Below the pieces are notes generated by a model that saw nothing but the letters and a program-made list of their open reading frames with translations, made no database searches and was not told the origin of the DNA. From NCBI GenBank assembly GCA_029553475.1, contig JAKPKV010000050.1:59362-123361 (forward strand): a DNA stretch of 64,000 bases, given 5' to 3'. The stretch is from Armatimonadota bacterium (lineage in GTDB: Bacteria > Armatimonadota > Hebobacteria > CAIYQO01). Numbering within the stretch: the stretch's first letter is position 1; each line of letters opens with the position of its first letter. Both the position numbers and the translations under genes were made by a program. Below are positions 34,681-42,688 of the stretch, piece after piece.

Positions 34681-34752
34681 CCGGCCGTTGGTAGTGCGCC
34701 ACGCAGCGCGGCGGAGTGGCGCCGCGCTGCGTGGCGCACTACCAACGGCCGG
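34681..34752. repeat. Perfect long REP-like palindrome
   Basis: Two 33-base perfect arms surround a 6-base loop. Each arm contains GGTAGTGCGCCACGCAGCGC, so GTAG precedes a GC-rich stem. The element lies between the divergent sulfatase (start 34572) and DUF4434 (start 34851) genes. A single arm of the same sequence recurs near 36955-36975 (TGCGTGGCGCACTACCAAC). Confidence 0.75.
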
Positions 34753-34850
34753 TCCTGTCAACGCGGCTCCCGCGAAGTCACGATTACGGCAGGACTTCCC
34801 CGCCCCGCGCGGAATATCCCTGCTGAACTCACCCGGAAGGAGCATGGCCC

Positions 34851-35825
34851 ATGACCACCCCCCTCATCACCGGCACCTGGATTGACATCATGCACGTCTG
34901 CCCGCGCGATGGCGTGTATTGGAACCGGAAGACGATTGCCTATACGGAAGCGGAATGGATGACGCTGGTGCGCCACCTGAAGCGCGATCTCGGCATCGAG
35001 CTGTTGATGCTGCAGAACGTGGCGAAGGACGGCATCGCGCTCTACCCCTCGACGGTGATGACAGACCGCTTCCCCACCGGCTGCGAGGATCCCGTGGGCG
35101 CCCTCTTCACGGCGTGCAGCGTGGAGGGCGTGCAGCTCTACCCCGGCATCGGCTACCTGCCGCTGACCTTCGGCGAGGGATTTGGGCCGACATCCGCGGA
35201 GGCGCTGGACTGGTACAAGCGCGTCTCCGAGGAGCTGCTGGAGCGCTACGGGGAGGAGCCCTCCTTCGCCGGCTGGTACACCGCCGCCGAACTGCATATT
35301 CAAGACGGCGAGTGGAACATGGAGCAGGTGCACTACAACGCGAAGCTGGGGCAATTCTGGGCGGAGCTGACCCCCGGCAAGCCGCGCATCACCTCGCCCT
35401 ACTGGCGCGGCGAATTGACGCTGAACGACAACCTGGTGCGCGGCATCGCCGAGTGCGGCATGGACATCATCGCCTACCAGGACGGCATCGGCTTCACCAC
35501 CAGCTTCCACCCGCAGGACCCGGCGCAGAACGACCGCGTCTTCGACATCTTCCGCCGGGCGCACGACCAGACGCCGGTGGCGCTGTGGGCGAACACCGAG
35601 CTCTTCCGCTTCGAGAACGACATCCACTTCCAGCCGCTGCTGCCCGGCCCGTTCGACCGCATCCGCGCGCAAATCCGCGCCGCCGCCCCGCACGTGGAGC
35701 GCATCGTCGCCTACACCATGCCCGGCATCATGACCTCGCAGCAGGTGTGCCCCGACCTCGGCGTGCCGGAGACGGAACGCCTCTACTGGGCGTATCAGGG
35801 GTATCGGGAGAGCGTGCGGGGGTAA
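34851..35825 (+). CDS. DUF4434-like TIM-barrel protein
   Basis: A 324-residue protein resembling the DUF4434 family of predicted TIM-barrel glycosidases. Landmarks are LITGTWIDIMHVCPRDGVYWN at the first strand, LIEL-type strand GIELLMLQNVAKDGIALYPS, QLYPGIGYLP, FAGWYTAAELHIQD, RITSPYWRG, GMDIIAYQDGIGF and VALWANTELFRF. The acidic residues in TAAELH and ANTELF are candidate catalytic groups. No signal peptide is seen. The family's activity is not established, and the sugar-processing role is inferred from the fold and neighbours. It is preceded by AAGGAG and sits divergently from the sulfatase. Downstream up to the anti-sigma gene I see about 180 bases with no convincing gene, only a 75-codon open frame on the other strand. 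Confidence 0.7.
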   Translation: MTTPLITGTWIDIMHVCPRDGVYWNRKTIAYTEAEWMTLVRHLKRDLGIELLMLQNVAKDGIALYPSTVMTDRFPTGCEDPVGALFTACSVEGVQLYPGIGYLPLTFGEGFGPTSAEALDWYKRVSEELLERYGEEPSFAGWYTAAELHIQDGEWNMEQVHYNAKLGQFWAELTPGKPRITSPYWRGELTLNDNLVRGIAECGMDIIAYQDGIGFTTSFHPQDPAQNDRVFDIFRRAHDQTPVALWANTELFRFENDIHFQPLLPGPFDRIRAQIRAAAPHVERIVAYTMPGIMTSQQVCPDLGVPETERLYWAYQGYRESVRG

Positions 35826-36005
35826 AAAAGACTGGACGCCTGCCCCACCTCCGCCGCCAATTCCGCCAGCCGCGCCCGGCGGCGCATCGCCTCCTCCGCC
35901 AGCGCCGCGCAGACGCGGGCGGCGGCATTCGTCGCGGCGCGGCCCCTCCCGGCAGGGAACCCGCGGACGCGCGGCTCGTCTGAGGAGACAGGTGAGGTGG
36001 ACGCG

Positions 36006-36779
36006 ATGTCGTGCCGACGCATTCAATCGTTACTGCCGCGTTATAGCGTGGACGGGCTGAAGGCGCGCGACCGCGCGCGGGTGGCGGCGCACCTGACCGG
36101 GTGCGCGGCCTGCCGGGCGGAGCTGGACGCGCTGGCGCAAGCGGCGGCGCTGGTGGAGCGCCTGCCGGCGCCGGAGCCGCCGGATACCCTGTGGGCGGGG
36201 GTGGCGGCCGCCACCGTGCAGCGGCGCGCCGCGCGCGTCGGCTGGTGGGTGCCGGCGATGGCGGTGCTATCACTGATGCTGCTGGCCGTCGGCGGCTGGC
36301 TGCTCGTCTCGCGCCCGCTGCTGGGGCCGGGTGGCGCCACGGCGCGGGCCTACGCCGCCGAATTTCGCGCCTTCGCCGCGGCGGCGCCGGCGGCGCAGCC
36401 CGCCGACGTGGAGCGACAACGGGCGGACGCCGAAGCGCGGGCGGGCATCCGCTGGATGGCGCCGGGCTGGCTGCCGGCGGATGCCGCCCCCGCCGCCTAT
36501 CGCGCCGCCGCCTGCCCCTGCGGCTGCGGCGGGCGCACCATCCAGGCCGTCTACCGCGACGGCCGGCACGCCTTCTTCATCGCGCAGAAAGTGGAGGATG
36601 CCGCCGGGCACGCCTGCGGGACGGACGGCGCCTGCGCCCCCGACGCCGACGGCTGCGCGGGCTGCCGCGTGGACGGCACTCCCGTGATCACCCGCGCGCT
36701 GGCCGACCGCGTGCTGGTGGTCGTCGGCGACCTGCATCCCGACGTGCTGCGCCGGGTGGCGGCGAGCATCGCGTTTTGA
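36006..36779 (+). CDS. Putative anti-sigma factor with zinc-finger domain (orphan)
   Basis: A 257-residue membrane protein. Residues 3-40 form a zf-HC2 anti-sigma zinc finger: C3, H29, C33 and C36 in SCRRIQSLLPRYSVDGL and AAHLTGCAACRAEL. One transmembrane segment follows at about 80-105 (WWVPAMAVLSLMLLAVGGWLLV). The extracytoplasmic part is Ala-rich, then Cys-rich (CPCGCGG; CGTDGACAPDADGCAGC), which could bind metal or sense redox. Anti-sigma factors hold an ECF sigma factor through the zinc finger, but no sigma gene is adjacent. The ATG at 36006 is favoured by GAGGTG six bases upstream; an in-frame GTG at 35997 is an alternative. Confidence 0.65.
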   Translation: MSCRRIQSLLPRYSVDGLKARDRARVAAHLTGCAACRAELDALAQAAALVERLPAPEPPDTLWAGVAAATVQRRAARVGWWVPAMAVLSLMLLAVGGWLLVSRPLLGPGGATARAYAAEFRAFAAAAPAAQPADVERQRADAEARAGIRWMAPGWLPADAAPAAYRAAACPCGCGGRTIQAVYRDGRHAFFIAQKVEDAAGHACGTDGACAPDADGCAGCRVDGTPVITRALADRVLVVVGDLHPDVLRRVAASIAF

Positions 36780-36820
36780 GACGAAGAGCGGTCGTATTTC
36801 CGGGCGGACACTGTCGGCGT

Positions 36821-36908
36821 AACAATGGTGACGGGCACGAATTTTTCAGCGCGCGGATAATCTGGCGTCGAGTAGAGAGGCGAAAAATTCGTGCCCGTCA
36901 CCATTGTT
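36821..36908. repeat. Perfect inverted repeat, 27-bp arms
   Basis: Arms at 36821-36847 and 36882-36908 are exact reverse complements (AACAATGGTGACGGGCACG type) separated by 34 bases. The position just downstream of the anti-sigma gene would allow it to act as a transcript-end hairpin, but the length and perfect symmetry look more like a mobile palindromic element. No second copy was seen in the window. Confidence 0.7.
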
Positions 36909-36930
36909 CCCTGGCGCTATATCTACAGCC

Positions 36931-36976
36931 GGGGCGGCGCCACTCCGGTTCCCTGCGTGGCGCACTACCAACACAC
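36931..36976. repeat. Single REP-like unit related to the 34681 palindrome
   Basis: TGCGTGGCGCACTACCAAC, identical to one arm of the palindrome at 34681-34752, follows a GGCGGCGCCACTCC segment that also occurs at that palindrome's centre. It appears to be a solo or decayed half of the same element family. Confidence 0.5.
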
Positions 36977-37037
36977 GGATGCGCTTTTCGGAGAAGGCAG
37001 TCACCGAATTACTGAGCACAGGCAGAACGGAGTAGCA

Positions 37038-37868
37038 CTACTCAAATTCCCGCCGCTCTCCCTCCGGCACGACGATGATGCCGCGTTCCTCGCGCGGCAT
37101 CACGCGCGTCGGTGCCTCCAGGCTGATTTCCGCGTCCTGCGCGACGAAGGCGACATGGCCGTCGGCGTATGACGCGCAAAAGCCGCGGCGGCGATCCTGG
37201 CGGTGGCGGTCGCGGGCGAGCTGGTCGGGGTCGGTGAGCAGCGGCCGGGTGCTCTGGCTGTCGGCGGTGAGGAGGACGCCGTCGCGCGCCGCCACCTCCA
37301 GGTAACGCCGTCCGGGCAGGTTGGCGTTATAGCCGTAGCCGCCGCCCTCCGGGCAGACGAGGATGTCATCGGTGATGCCGGTGGCGCGCGCCTGGTCGAG
37401 GGTCGCGGGGAAGCGCTGATGGTCCTGGCAATACAGCAGCACCGCCACGCTGATCCGGTACTGGCGCTCCAGGCAGGTCTGGCGATGACGGTCAAAGCGG
37501 TGCTGCGTGGCGTCGGGATACTGGATGAAGAAGCCGGCGATGAGCGCCACCCAACTGACGGCGGCGAGGATAGTAGCCGAGCGGTCGCGCATGCCGGCGG
37601 CGTCGGCGCGCAGGTGATACAGCCCCAGCCCGCCGACCAGCGTGACGGTACTCATGAACAAGAGCGGGCCGCGCGGCGCCCCCACGCCGAAGAACGGCCC
37701 CAGCGCCAGCGCCGCCACGCACGCCAGCCCGGTGAGAAAGAGCGCCGCCGCCAGCCACGTCAGCCGGTCGGGCCGCGCGTCAACCCGCATCAACCGCCCT
37801 TCGCACCGCCGGCAGATCATCACGCCATCGGGATACTCCGCGCCGCAGCGCGGACACCGCATCGCCAT
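37038..37868 (-). CDS. Zinc-ribbon membrane protein with pilin-like C-terminal DG domain
   Basis: A 276-residue protein. It starts with a zinc ribbon (MRCPRCGAEYP; ICRRCEG), followed by three hydrophobic segments at about 33-58, 65-85 and 98-115 (LTWLAAALFLTGLACVAALAL; LFMSTVTLVGGLGLYHL; ILAAVSWVALIAGFFIQ). The C-terminal 150 residues resemble the globular part of DG-motif pilin-like proteins: RISVAVLLYCQDHQRFPATLDQ, LVCPEGGGYGYNAN and CASYADGHVAFVAQ. A prepilin cleavage signal is lacking, so the pilin-like domain seems to have been attached to a polytopic membrane anchor. Function unknown. AGGAGG precedes the start. It is convergent with the anti-sigma gene and followed by repeat DNA; a MITE-like element abuts its 5' side. 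Confidence 0.65.
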   Translation of the reverse strand: MAMRCPRCGAEYPDGVMICRRCEGRLMRVDARPDRLTWLAAALFLTGLACVAALALGPFFGVGAPRGPLLFMSTVTLVGGLGLYHLRADAAGMRDRSATILAAVSWVALIAGFFIQYPDATQHRFDRHRQTCLERQYRISVAVLLYCQDHQRFPATLDQARATGITDDILVCPEGGGYGYNANLPGRRYLEVAARDGVLLTADSQSTRPLLTDPDQLARDRHRQDRRRGFCASYADGHVAFVAQDAEISLEAPTRVMPREERGIIVVPEGERREFE

Positions 37869-37887
37869 CGTGCCTCCTGTTCGCCCC

Positions 37888-38057
37888 TAGAAACTGTCCG
37901 AGCAGTCTCGGCGCGTGCCTTGCTGGTGGCTTCCGGCCTGGCTCGGCGTTGGCCGTCCTCACCCTATCTCTCCCGGATAGCGCCGCGGACGTCCGCCGTG
38001 ATCCAGGCCGGCATCCCCTCAGCAGTCCCACACCGAGACTGCTCGGACAGTCTCTTA
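37888..38057. mobile_element. MITE-like element with 23-bp terminal inverted repeats
   Basis: Terminal repeats (AGAAACTGTCCGAGCAGTCT at 37888-37911 and its complement at 38033-38057, about 22 of 23 matching) flank 121 bases of non-coding DNA. Each arm is itself a hairpin (GACTG-tccgag-CAGTC). Total length is about 170 bp. It lies between the divergent zinc-ribbon gene and the UroD-like gene at 38123, and its right end creates a TATGAT that could serve as a -10 box. Confidence 0.65.
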
Positions 38058-38122
38058 TGATAGCATACCCACGGCAGGGATGCCCCCTCCCTTCGGCGAA
38101 GAAAGCGATGGAGGAGCATCCC

Positions 38123-39226
38123 ATGACCGGGCGTGAACGCATACTGGCGCTGCTGCGGCGGGAGCCGACGGACCGCGTGCCGATTTCCACCTACGAACTC
38201 TCCGTCTTCGGGCCGTGGGGGTGGCCGAAGGACGAGCCGTCGTATCAGCCGCTGATGGCGGAGATCACCGCGCGGACGGACGCCTTCGCGCTGTGGGGGG
38301 CCTATACGCCGCCCAGCCCCGGCGACGTGCCCACCGAGAGCGAGACCCGGCAGGAGGGGGAGTTCACCGTCACCCGCACGACCCTGCACACGCCGACAGG
38401 CCCGCTCTCCACCACCAGCAAGTTCACCCCGAACGTGAAGACCACGTGGACGGTGGAGCACCTGTGCAAGGACGAGGCGGACGCCGAACGGTATCTCTCC
38501 ATCCCGTTCCACCCGATGCCGGTGGATGCCGCCGAATTCCCGGCGCTGGACGCCGAGGTGGGCGACCGCGGCATCGTGCTCTGCGATACGGGAGACGCCA
38601 TCGGCTACGTGGCGCCGCTGTTTGAGTTCGGCGAGTTCACCGTCATGGCGATGACGCGGCCCGCGCTCATCCGCGCGCTGTGCGACCAGGCGCACGAACG
38701 CATCATGCACACCCTGCGCGGCATGCTGGCGGCGGGCTGCGGGCCGCTGTACCGCATCTGGGGGCCGGAATACTGCACGCCCCCCTACCTGCCGCCCGAC
38801 GCGTTTCAGGAATTCGTGGTGCCCTACGTGACGGAGATGATCGCGCTCATCCACGATTACGGCTGCTGGGCGCGCATCCACAGCCACGGCCACACCCGGC
38901 GCGTGCTGGATATGATGGTGGCGACCGGCGCCGATGCGATAGACCCCGTCGAGCCGCCGCCCGACGGCGATATCCCGCTGGGCGAGGTGAAGGGGCGCTA
39001 CGGCGACCGCCTCATCCTCTTCGGCAACATGGAGTTGAAATACCTGGAGACGGAAACCCCCGCCGAGATTGACGCCCGCGTGAAAGTGATGATGAATGAA
39101 GCCAAAGCCGGGGGCGGCTACGTGCTGATGCCCACCGCCGGCCCGCTGAATATCCCGCTCGCCCCGCGGACGGCGGACAACTACCGGGCGTTTATTGAGG
39201 CGGGGCATAAATACGGGCAGTATTGA
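38123..39226 (+). CDS. Uroporphyrinogen decarboxylase-like protein (UroD superfamily)
   Basis: A 367-residue UroD-superfamily protein. MTGRERILALLRREPTDRVPISTYE is a textbook family N-terminus. Later features are DAIGYVAPLFEFGEFTVMAM, LYRIWGPEYCTPPYLPPDAFQEFVVPYV, CWARIHSHGHTRRVLDMMVATGADAIDPVEPPPDGDIPLGEVK and LILFGNMELKYLE. The H-x-H in IHSHGH is a metal-binding candidate as in corrinoid methyltransferase MtaA-type members. A haem role is unlikely here. The start is supported by GGAGG; a longer open frame through the MITE is rejected. It is the first gene of a three-gene operon: 40 bases to the amidohydrolase and then 42 to the isomerase, suggesting a nucleoside- or sugar-related catabolic route. 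Confidence 0.82.
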   Translation: MTGRERILALLRREPTDRVPISTYELSVFGPWGWPKDEPSYQPLMAEITARTDAFALWGAYTPPSPGDVPTESETRQEGEFTVTRTTLHTPTGPLSTTSKFTPNVKTTWTVEHLCKDEADAERYLSIPFHPMPVDAAEFPALDAEVGDRGIVLCDTGDAIGYVAPLFEFGEFTVMAMTRPALIRALCDQAHERIMHTLRGMLAAGCGPLYRIWGPEYCTPPYLPPDAFQEFVVPYVTEMIALIHDYGCWARIHSHGHTRRVLDMMVATGADAIDPVEPPPDGDIPLGEVKGRYGDRLILFGNMELKYLETETPAEIDARVKVMMNEAKAGGGYVLMPTAGPLNIPLAPRTADNYRAFIEAGHKYGQY

Positions 39227-39266
39227 GCATCGGGACCGCCCGCCCGGGCTGTAGATCGAGGGACGT

Positions 39267-40571
39267 ATGCCGCATATACACATTCACCACGTCACCGCCG
39301 TCACCATGGACGCCGAGGACCGCGTGCTGCGCGACGCGGCGATCGTCACGGCGGGAGAGCGCATCGTGTACGTCGGGCCGATGGCGGAGGCGCCGGCGGC
39401 GAAGGACGGCGACACCGTCATTGACGGCGCGGGGATGGTGGCCATTCCCGGGCTCATCAACACGCACACGCACCTGGCGATGACGCTCTTTCGCGGGGCG
39501 GCGGATGACCTGCCGCTGATGACCTGGCTGCAGGAGAAAATCTGGCCGGTGGAAGCGCATCTCACCGCGGAGGACGTCTACTGGGCGTCGCTGCTGGGCA
39601 TCGCCGAGATGCTGCGCGCCGGGGTGACCACCTTCTGCGACATGTACTGGCACGTGGAGGCGGTGGCGCGGGCGGTGCGCGAGAGCGGCATCCGCGCCCA
39701 CCTCTCCGGGGTGGTCATCGGCGTGGCGCCGAATGGCGCGGAGCTGCTGGCGAAGGCGGTGGAGCGCGTGCGCGCCTTCCGCGACGAGGGGCACCCGCGC
39801 CTCACCCCGATGTTCGGCCCGCACGCCCCCTACACCGTGCCGGCGGCGATGCTGCGCCAGGTGGTGGAGCGGGCGTCCGAGCTGGGCGTGGGCATCCACA
39901 CCCACCTGTCGGAGACGGAGGCGGAGGTCGCGGAGAGCCTTCGCCAGCACGGCCGCGCGCCCATCGCCTATATGGATCACGTCGGCCTCTTCAGCGTCCC
40001 CATCACCGCCGCGCACTGCGTGCACCCGCGGCCGGAGGAGATGCCCCTCCTCGCCGAGCGCGGGGTGGGCGTGGCGCACTGCCCGGGCAGCAACATGAAG
40101 CTCGGCTCCGGCATCGCGCCGGTGAGCGCCTACCTGGACGCGGGCGTCACCGTGGGGTTGGGCACCGACGGCGCGGGGAGCAACAACACGCTGGACCTGC
40201 TGCGCGCGGCGCACCTGGCGGCGCTGCTGGCGAAGGTCGGCGGCGATCCCACCGCGCTGCCCGCCGGGCAAGCGCTGGCGCTGGCGACCCGCGACGGCGC
40301 CCGCGCGCTGCACCGCGACGATCTCGGCGTCCTCGCCCCCGGCACATTGGCGGATATCGCCCTCCTCGACTTCACCGCGCCGCACCTTGCGCCGACGGAG
40401 GGCCGTGAAATCTCCCACCTCGTCTACGCCGCGCGGGGCGCGGACGTGGAGACCGTCATCGTGCATGGCCGGGTGCTGCTGCGCGGCCGCCGGCTGCTGG
40501 CCCTGGATGAGGCGCGCATCCGCGCCCGTGTGCGCGAATCCGCACAACGGCTCTTCGGCGGCGCGGCGTGA
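39267..40571 (+). CDS. mtaD: Amidohydrolase, 5'-methylthioadenosine/S-adenosylhomocysteine deaminase family
   Basis: A 434-residue cytoplasmic amidohydrolase of the MtaD/SsnA/AtzA class. IPGLINTHTHLAMTLFRGAADDLPLMTWL gives the H-x-H metal ligands. Further ligands appear in HTHLSETEAEV and AAHCVHP, and VGLGTDGAGSNNTLDLL supplies the catalytic Asp. SNMKLGSGIAPVSAYLDAGVTVG is typical of MTA/SAH deaminases, which deaminate the adenine of methylthioadenosine or adenosylhomocysteine to the inosine form. Other relatives deaminate guanine or other aminohydrolase substrates, so specificity is inferred. The ATG at 39267 follows GAGGGA. Placement after a UroD-like protein (a superfamily with methyltransferases) and before a sugar isomerase suits a methyl-transfer or nucleoside salvage role. 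Confidence 0.8.
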   Translation: MPHIHIHHVTAVTMDAEDRVLRDAAIVTAGERIVYVGPMAEAPAAKDGDTVIDGAGMVAIPGLINTHTHLAMTLFRGAADDLPLMTWLQEKIWPVEAHLTAEDVYWASLLGIAEMLRAGVTTFCDMYWHVEAVARAVRESGIRAHLSGVVIGVAPNGAELLAKAVERVRAFRDEGHPRLTPMFGPHAPYTVPAAMLRQVVERASELGVGIHTHLSETEAEVAESLRQHGRAPIAYMDHVGLFSVPITAAHCVHPRPEEMPLLAERGVGVAHCPGSNMKLGSGIAPVSAYLDAGVTVGLGTDGAGSNNTLDLLRAAHLAALLAKVGGDPTALPAGQALALATRDGARALHRDDLGVLAPGTLADIALLDFTAPHLAPTEGREISHLVYAARGADVETVIVHGRVLLRGRRLLALDEARIRARVRESAQRLFGGAA

Positions 40572-40613
40572 GGGGCGCGCATCCGGTATAGTCTTGCAGG
40601 AAAGGACCATGCT

Positions 40614-41444
40614 ATGCAACTCGCTTTCAGCACGCTCGGGTGTCCGGCGTGGACCTTCGATCGGATCCTCGACGCCGCGGTCAAGCACCAATACGATGGC
40701 ATCGAATTCCGCGGATTGCTGGACAAGGTGGACCTACCGGAGACGCCGGAGTTCTCGCCCGGCGGGGTGGCGGAGACGCGCCGGCGGCTCGATGACGCCG
40801 GGGTGCGGGCGGCCTGCCTCTCCAGCTCCGTCGCCATCGTGCACGCGATGGGGAGCGAGGTAGACCGCCACACGGCCATCGCCCACACGCGGCGTTACCT
40901 GGACCTGGCGAAGGAAGTGGGCGCGCCCTGCGTGCGCCTCTTCTGCGGCAATTACCCGACGACGATGGAGCCGGCGGCGGCGCTGGACCGCGCGGCCGAG
41001 AGCCTGCGCGTGCTGGGCGACGACGCCCGCGACCGCGGCGTGCGAGTGGCCATCGAAACCCACGACGCCTTCATCCGCACCGACCAGTTGATGGAGCTGA
41101 TCCGGCTGGCGAACCACCCGGCGGTGGGCGTGCTCTGGGATATTCACCACCCCTACCGCATGATGGGCGAGACGGTGGAACAGAGCATGCGCCACCTCGA
41201 TGGCCACGTCATCCACGCCCACGTGAAGGATTCGGTGATGAGCGACGACGGCGACGGGTACACCTACGTGCTGCTCGGCCGCGGCGACGTGCCGGTGCGC
41301 GAGGCGCTGGCGGCGCTGACCGCCGCCGGCTACGCGGGGTACTACGCGCTGGAGTGGGAGAAACGCTGGGTGCCGTCGCTGGAGGAGCCGGAGATCGCCA
41401 TCCCGCAATTCGCCGCGCAGATGCGGGCGTGGGCGGCGGCATAA
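40614..41444 (+). CDS. Sugar phosphate isomerase/epimerase (xylose isomerase-like TIM barrel)
   Basis: A 276-residue AP-endonuclease-2/xylose-isomerase-like TIM barrel. QLAFSTLGCPAWTFDRILDAA, YDGIEFRGLLD, GAPCVRLFCGN, VRVAIETHDAF, VGVLWDIHHPYRM, VIHAHVKDS and YYALEWEKRW mark the barrel strands; the Glu, Asp, His and Glu in these provide the expected metal site. Members epimerise or isomerise keto-sugars or act on inositol derivatives. The substrate is unknown. It is the third gene of the 38123-41444 operon, with an AGGAAAGG site. An in-frame alternative start was not needed. Confidence 0.8.
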   Translation: MQLAFSTLGCPAWTFDRILDAAVKHQYDGIEFRGLLDKVDLPETPEFSPGGVAETRRRLDDAGVRAACLSSSVAIVHAMGSEVDRHTAIAHTRRYLDLAKEVGAPCVRLFCGNYPTTMEPAAALDRAAESLRVLGDDARDRGVRVAIETHDAFIRTDQLMELIRLANHPAVGVLWDIHHPYRMMGETVEQSMRHLDGHVIHAHVKDSVMSDDGDGYTYVLLGRGDVPVREALAALTAAGYAGYYALEWEKRWVPSLEEPEIAIPQFAAQMRAWAAA

Positions 41445-41816
41445 GAGACTCTCTCGAGCGGCGAGGCGTTTTGAGAGCGTTTCTCTTGATGCGCGCATTG
41501 ATGCCTGCAATCCCCGCTCCGCGGGGGGAGGGGGGGCATCGGTGCCGTCAGCGCGCGTTTCGTACTCGTACTCGTGCTCGTACTCGAATACGGGCTTCGC
41601 TTCTTCGCAGCGTGTCTGATCGCCACGTCCCGGACTGCCCGACGCGCGGTAATACAGCGCCCGGCTTCAGCATAACTGTAGCGGGCACGGTGCACCGTGA
41701 CAACCCGCTACACATAACCGTTTCGAGCACGAGTACGAAGGATACGCGTACCCTCTCGTGACGCCTGGGCGGGGGAGGGGAGGGATCGTGAAGAGCGCAA
41801 TGCGCGCATCAGTCAG
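41445..41816. repeat. Gene-free gap with opposed hexamer tracts (copy 3) and GTAG hairpin
   Basis: A CGTACTCGTACTCGTGCTCG-type tract lies at 41559-41588 and a reverse partner (CGAGCACGAGTACG) at 41724-41741. Between them, GTAGCGGG (41678-41685) pairs with CCCGCTAC (41704-41711) around a palindromic ACGGTGCACCGT. It is related to the elements at 7251-7410 and 29000-29165. No coding region was found. Confidence 0.65.
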
Positions 41817-42587
41817 TCACCACCGGCTGATGTCCGGGTAGTCGCGGTCATCGCTGTTCGTCAGCAGCATGCTGGCGCCGAGGAAGAAGTGGTGCACGTC
41901 GCCCGCCAGCAGGCCGTGGGCATTCGTCACGCCGGCCTGCACGGCGAAGGCGTCGCCCAGGGCCAGGCGCACCCCCAACGAGGAGAGCGCCTCGGCGTCG
42001 CCCAGGTCGGCGTCCTTCGTCTGGTACTCCGCCACCAGCACGATGCGCTCCGTCATGCGCACGCGGGCGCCGATGAAACCGCGCAGGGCCTCCATCCGCG
42101 CGTCCGCCTCCTTGGCCTGCGTCCAGGTCGCGCCCACCGTCAGCGACAGGTTGGACGCGTCGTAGAGCTCGGGGTTGAAGTCGGTGGTCCAAGCGACGTA
42201 TCCCTGCCAGTAGTCGCGCTCATCGCCGGCCGGGTAGCGCAGGCGCAGGAACTGCGCGCCAAAGCCCACGCGCGGGCCATCGGGCAGGCCGATGACGAGT
42301 TTCGCGTTCGCGCCGACGGCGTAGTCCGGCGCCGCGTCGTCGTTGAAGGGATTATACAGCGCGCCGAACTCAAACCCGGGGGCGAAGACGAACTGCGCGC
42401 GCAGCGGCAGCGCCCGCCCGGCGGGCTGGTCGAGGGCGTCGGCGGCAAAGAGCAGGCCGGATTCGCTCACCTCGCCGCCGGGCAGCGCGATGAGACCGGT
42501 CGGCCCGGTGAGCGTCGGGTAGGCGCGCGCCGCGCCCAGCACGCCCATCGCCAGTGCCATCAGCAGCGCCGTCCGCCACGTTCCCAT
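41817..42587 (-). CDS. Outer-membrane beta-barrel-like protein, YjbH-like
   Basis: A 256-residue exported protein with a signal peptide (MGTWRTALLMALAMGVLGAA, then RA). The mature start YPTLTGPTGLIALPGGEVSESG matches the conserved beginning of YjbH-type outer-membrane proteins. The rest is made of alternating amphipathic strands (LRAQFVFAPGFEFGALYNPF; RVGFGAQFLRLRY; NLSLTVGATWTQA; RIVLVAEYQTKD; AFAVQAGVTNA) ending in a short aromatic C-terminus, ISRW. YjbH proteins are linked to exopolysaccharide export in proteobacteria; this one is much shorter, so the role is unproven. GAGGAGGAGG precedes the start. It supports a diderm cell envelope. Confidence 0.65.
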   Translation of the reverse strand: MGTWRTALLMALAMGVLGAARAYPTLTGPTGLIALPGGEVSESGLLFAADALDQPAGRALPLRAQFVFAPGFEFGALYNPFNDDAAPDYAVGANAKLVIGLPDGPRVGFGAQFLRLRYPAGDERDYWQGYVAWTTDFNPELYDASNLSLTVGATWTQAKEADARMEALRGFIGARVRMTERIVLVAEYQTKDADLGDAEALSSLGVRLALGDAFAVQAGVTNAHGLLAGDVHHFFLGASMLLTNSDDRDYPDISRW

Positions 42588-42688
42588 CCGCCTCCTCCTC
42601 CCGCGTCGTCACTTCAGTCTACGGGGTGGCGCGGGCGGCGGGTGCGGCAGTCGGCGCACATCCGGCCGGCGTGTGGGCGGAGCGGCAC

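Noticed and set aside
35795..36022. 75-codon open frame on the minus strand between the DUF4434 and anti-sigma genes
   Set aside because: No ribosome-binding site of quality, no recognisable fold, and it overlaps the end of the DUF4434 gene; possibly a remnant, but unsupported.
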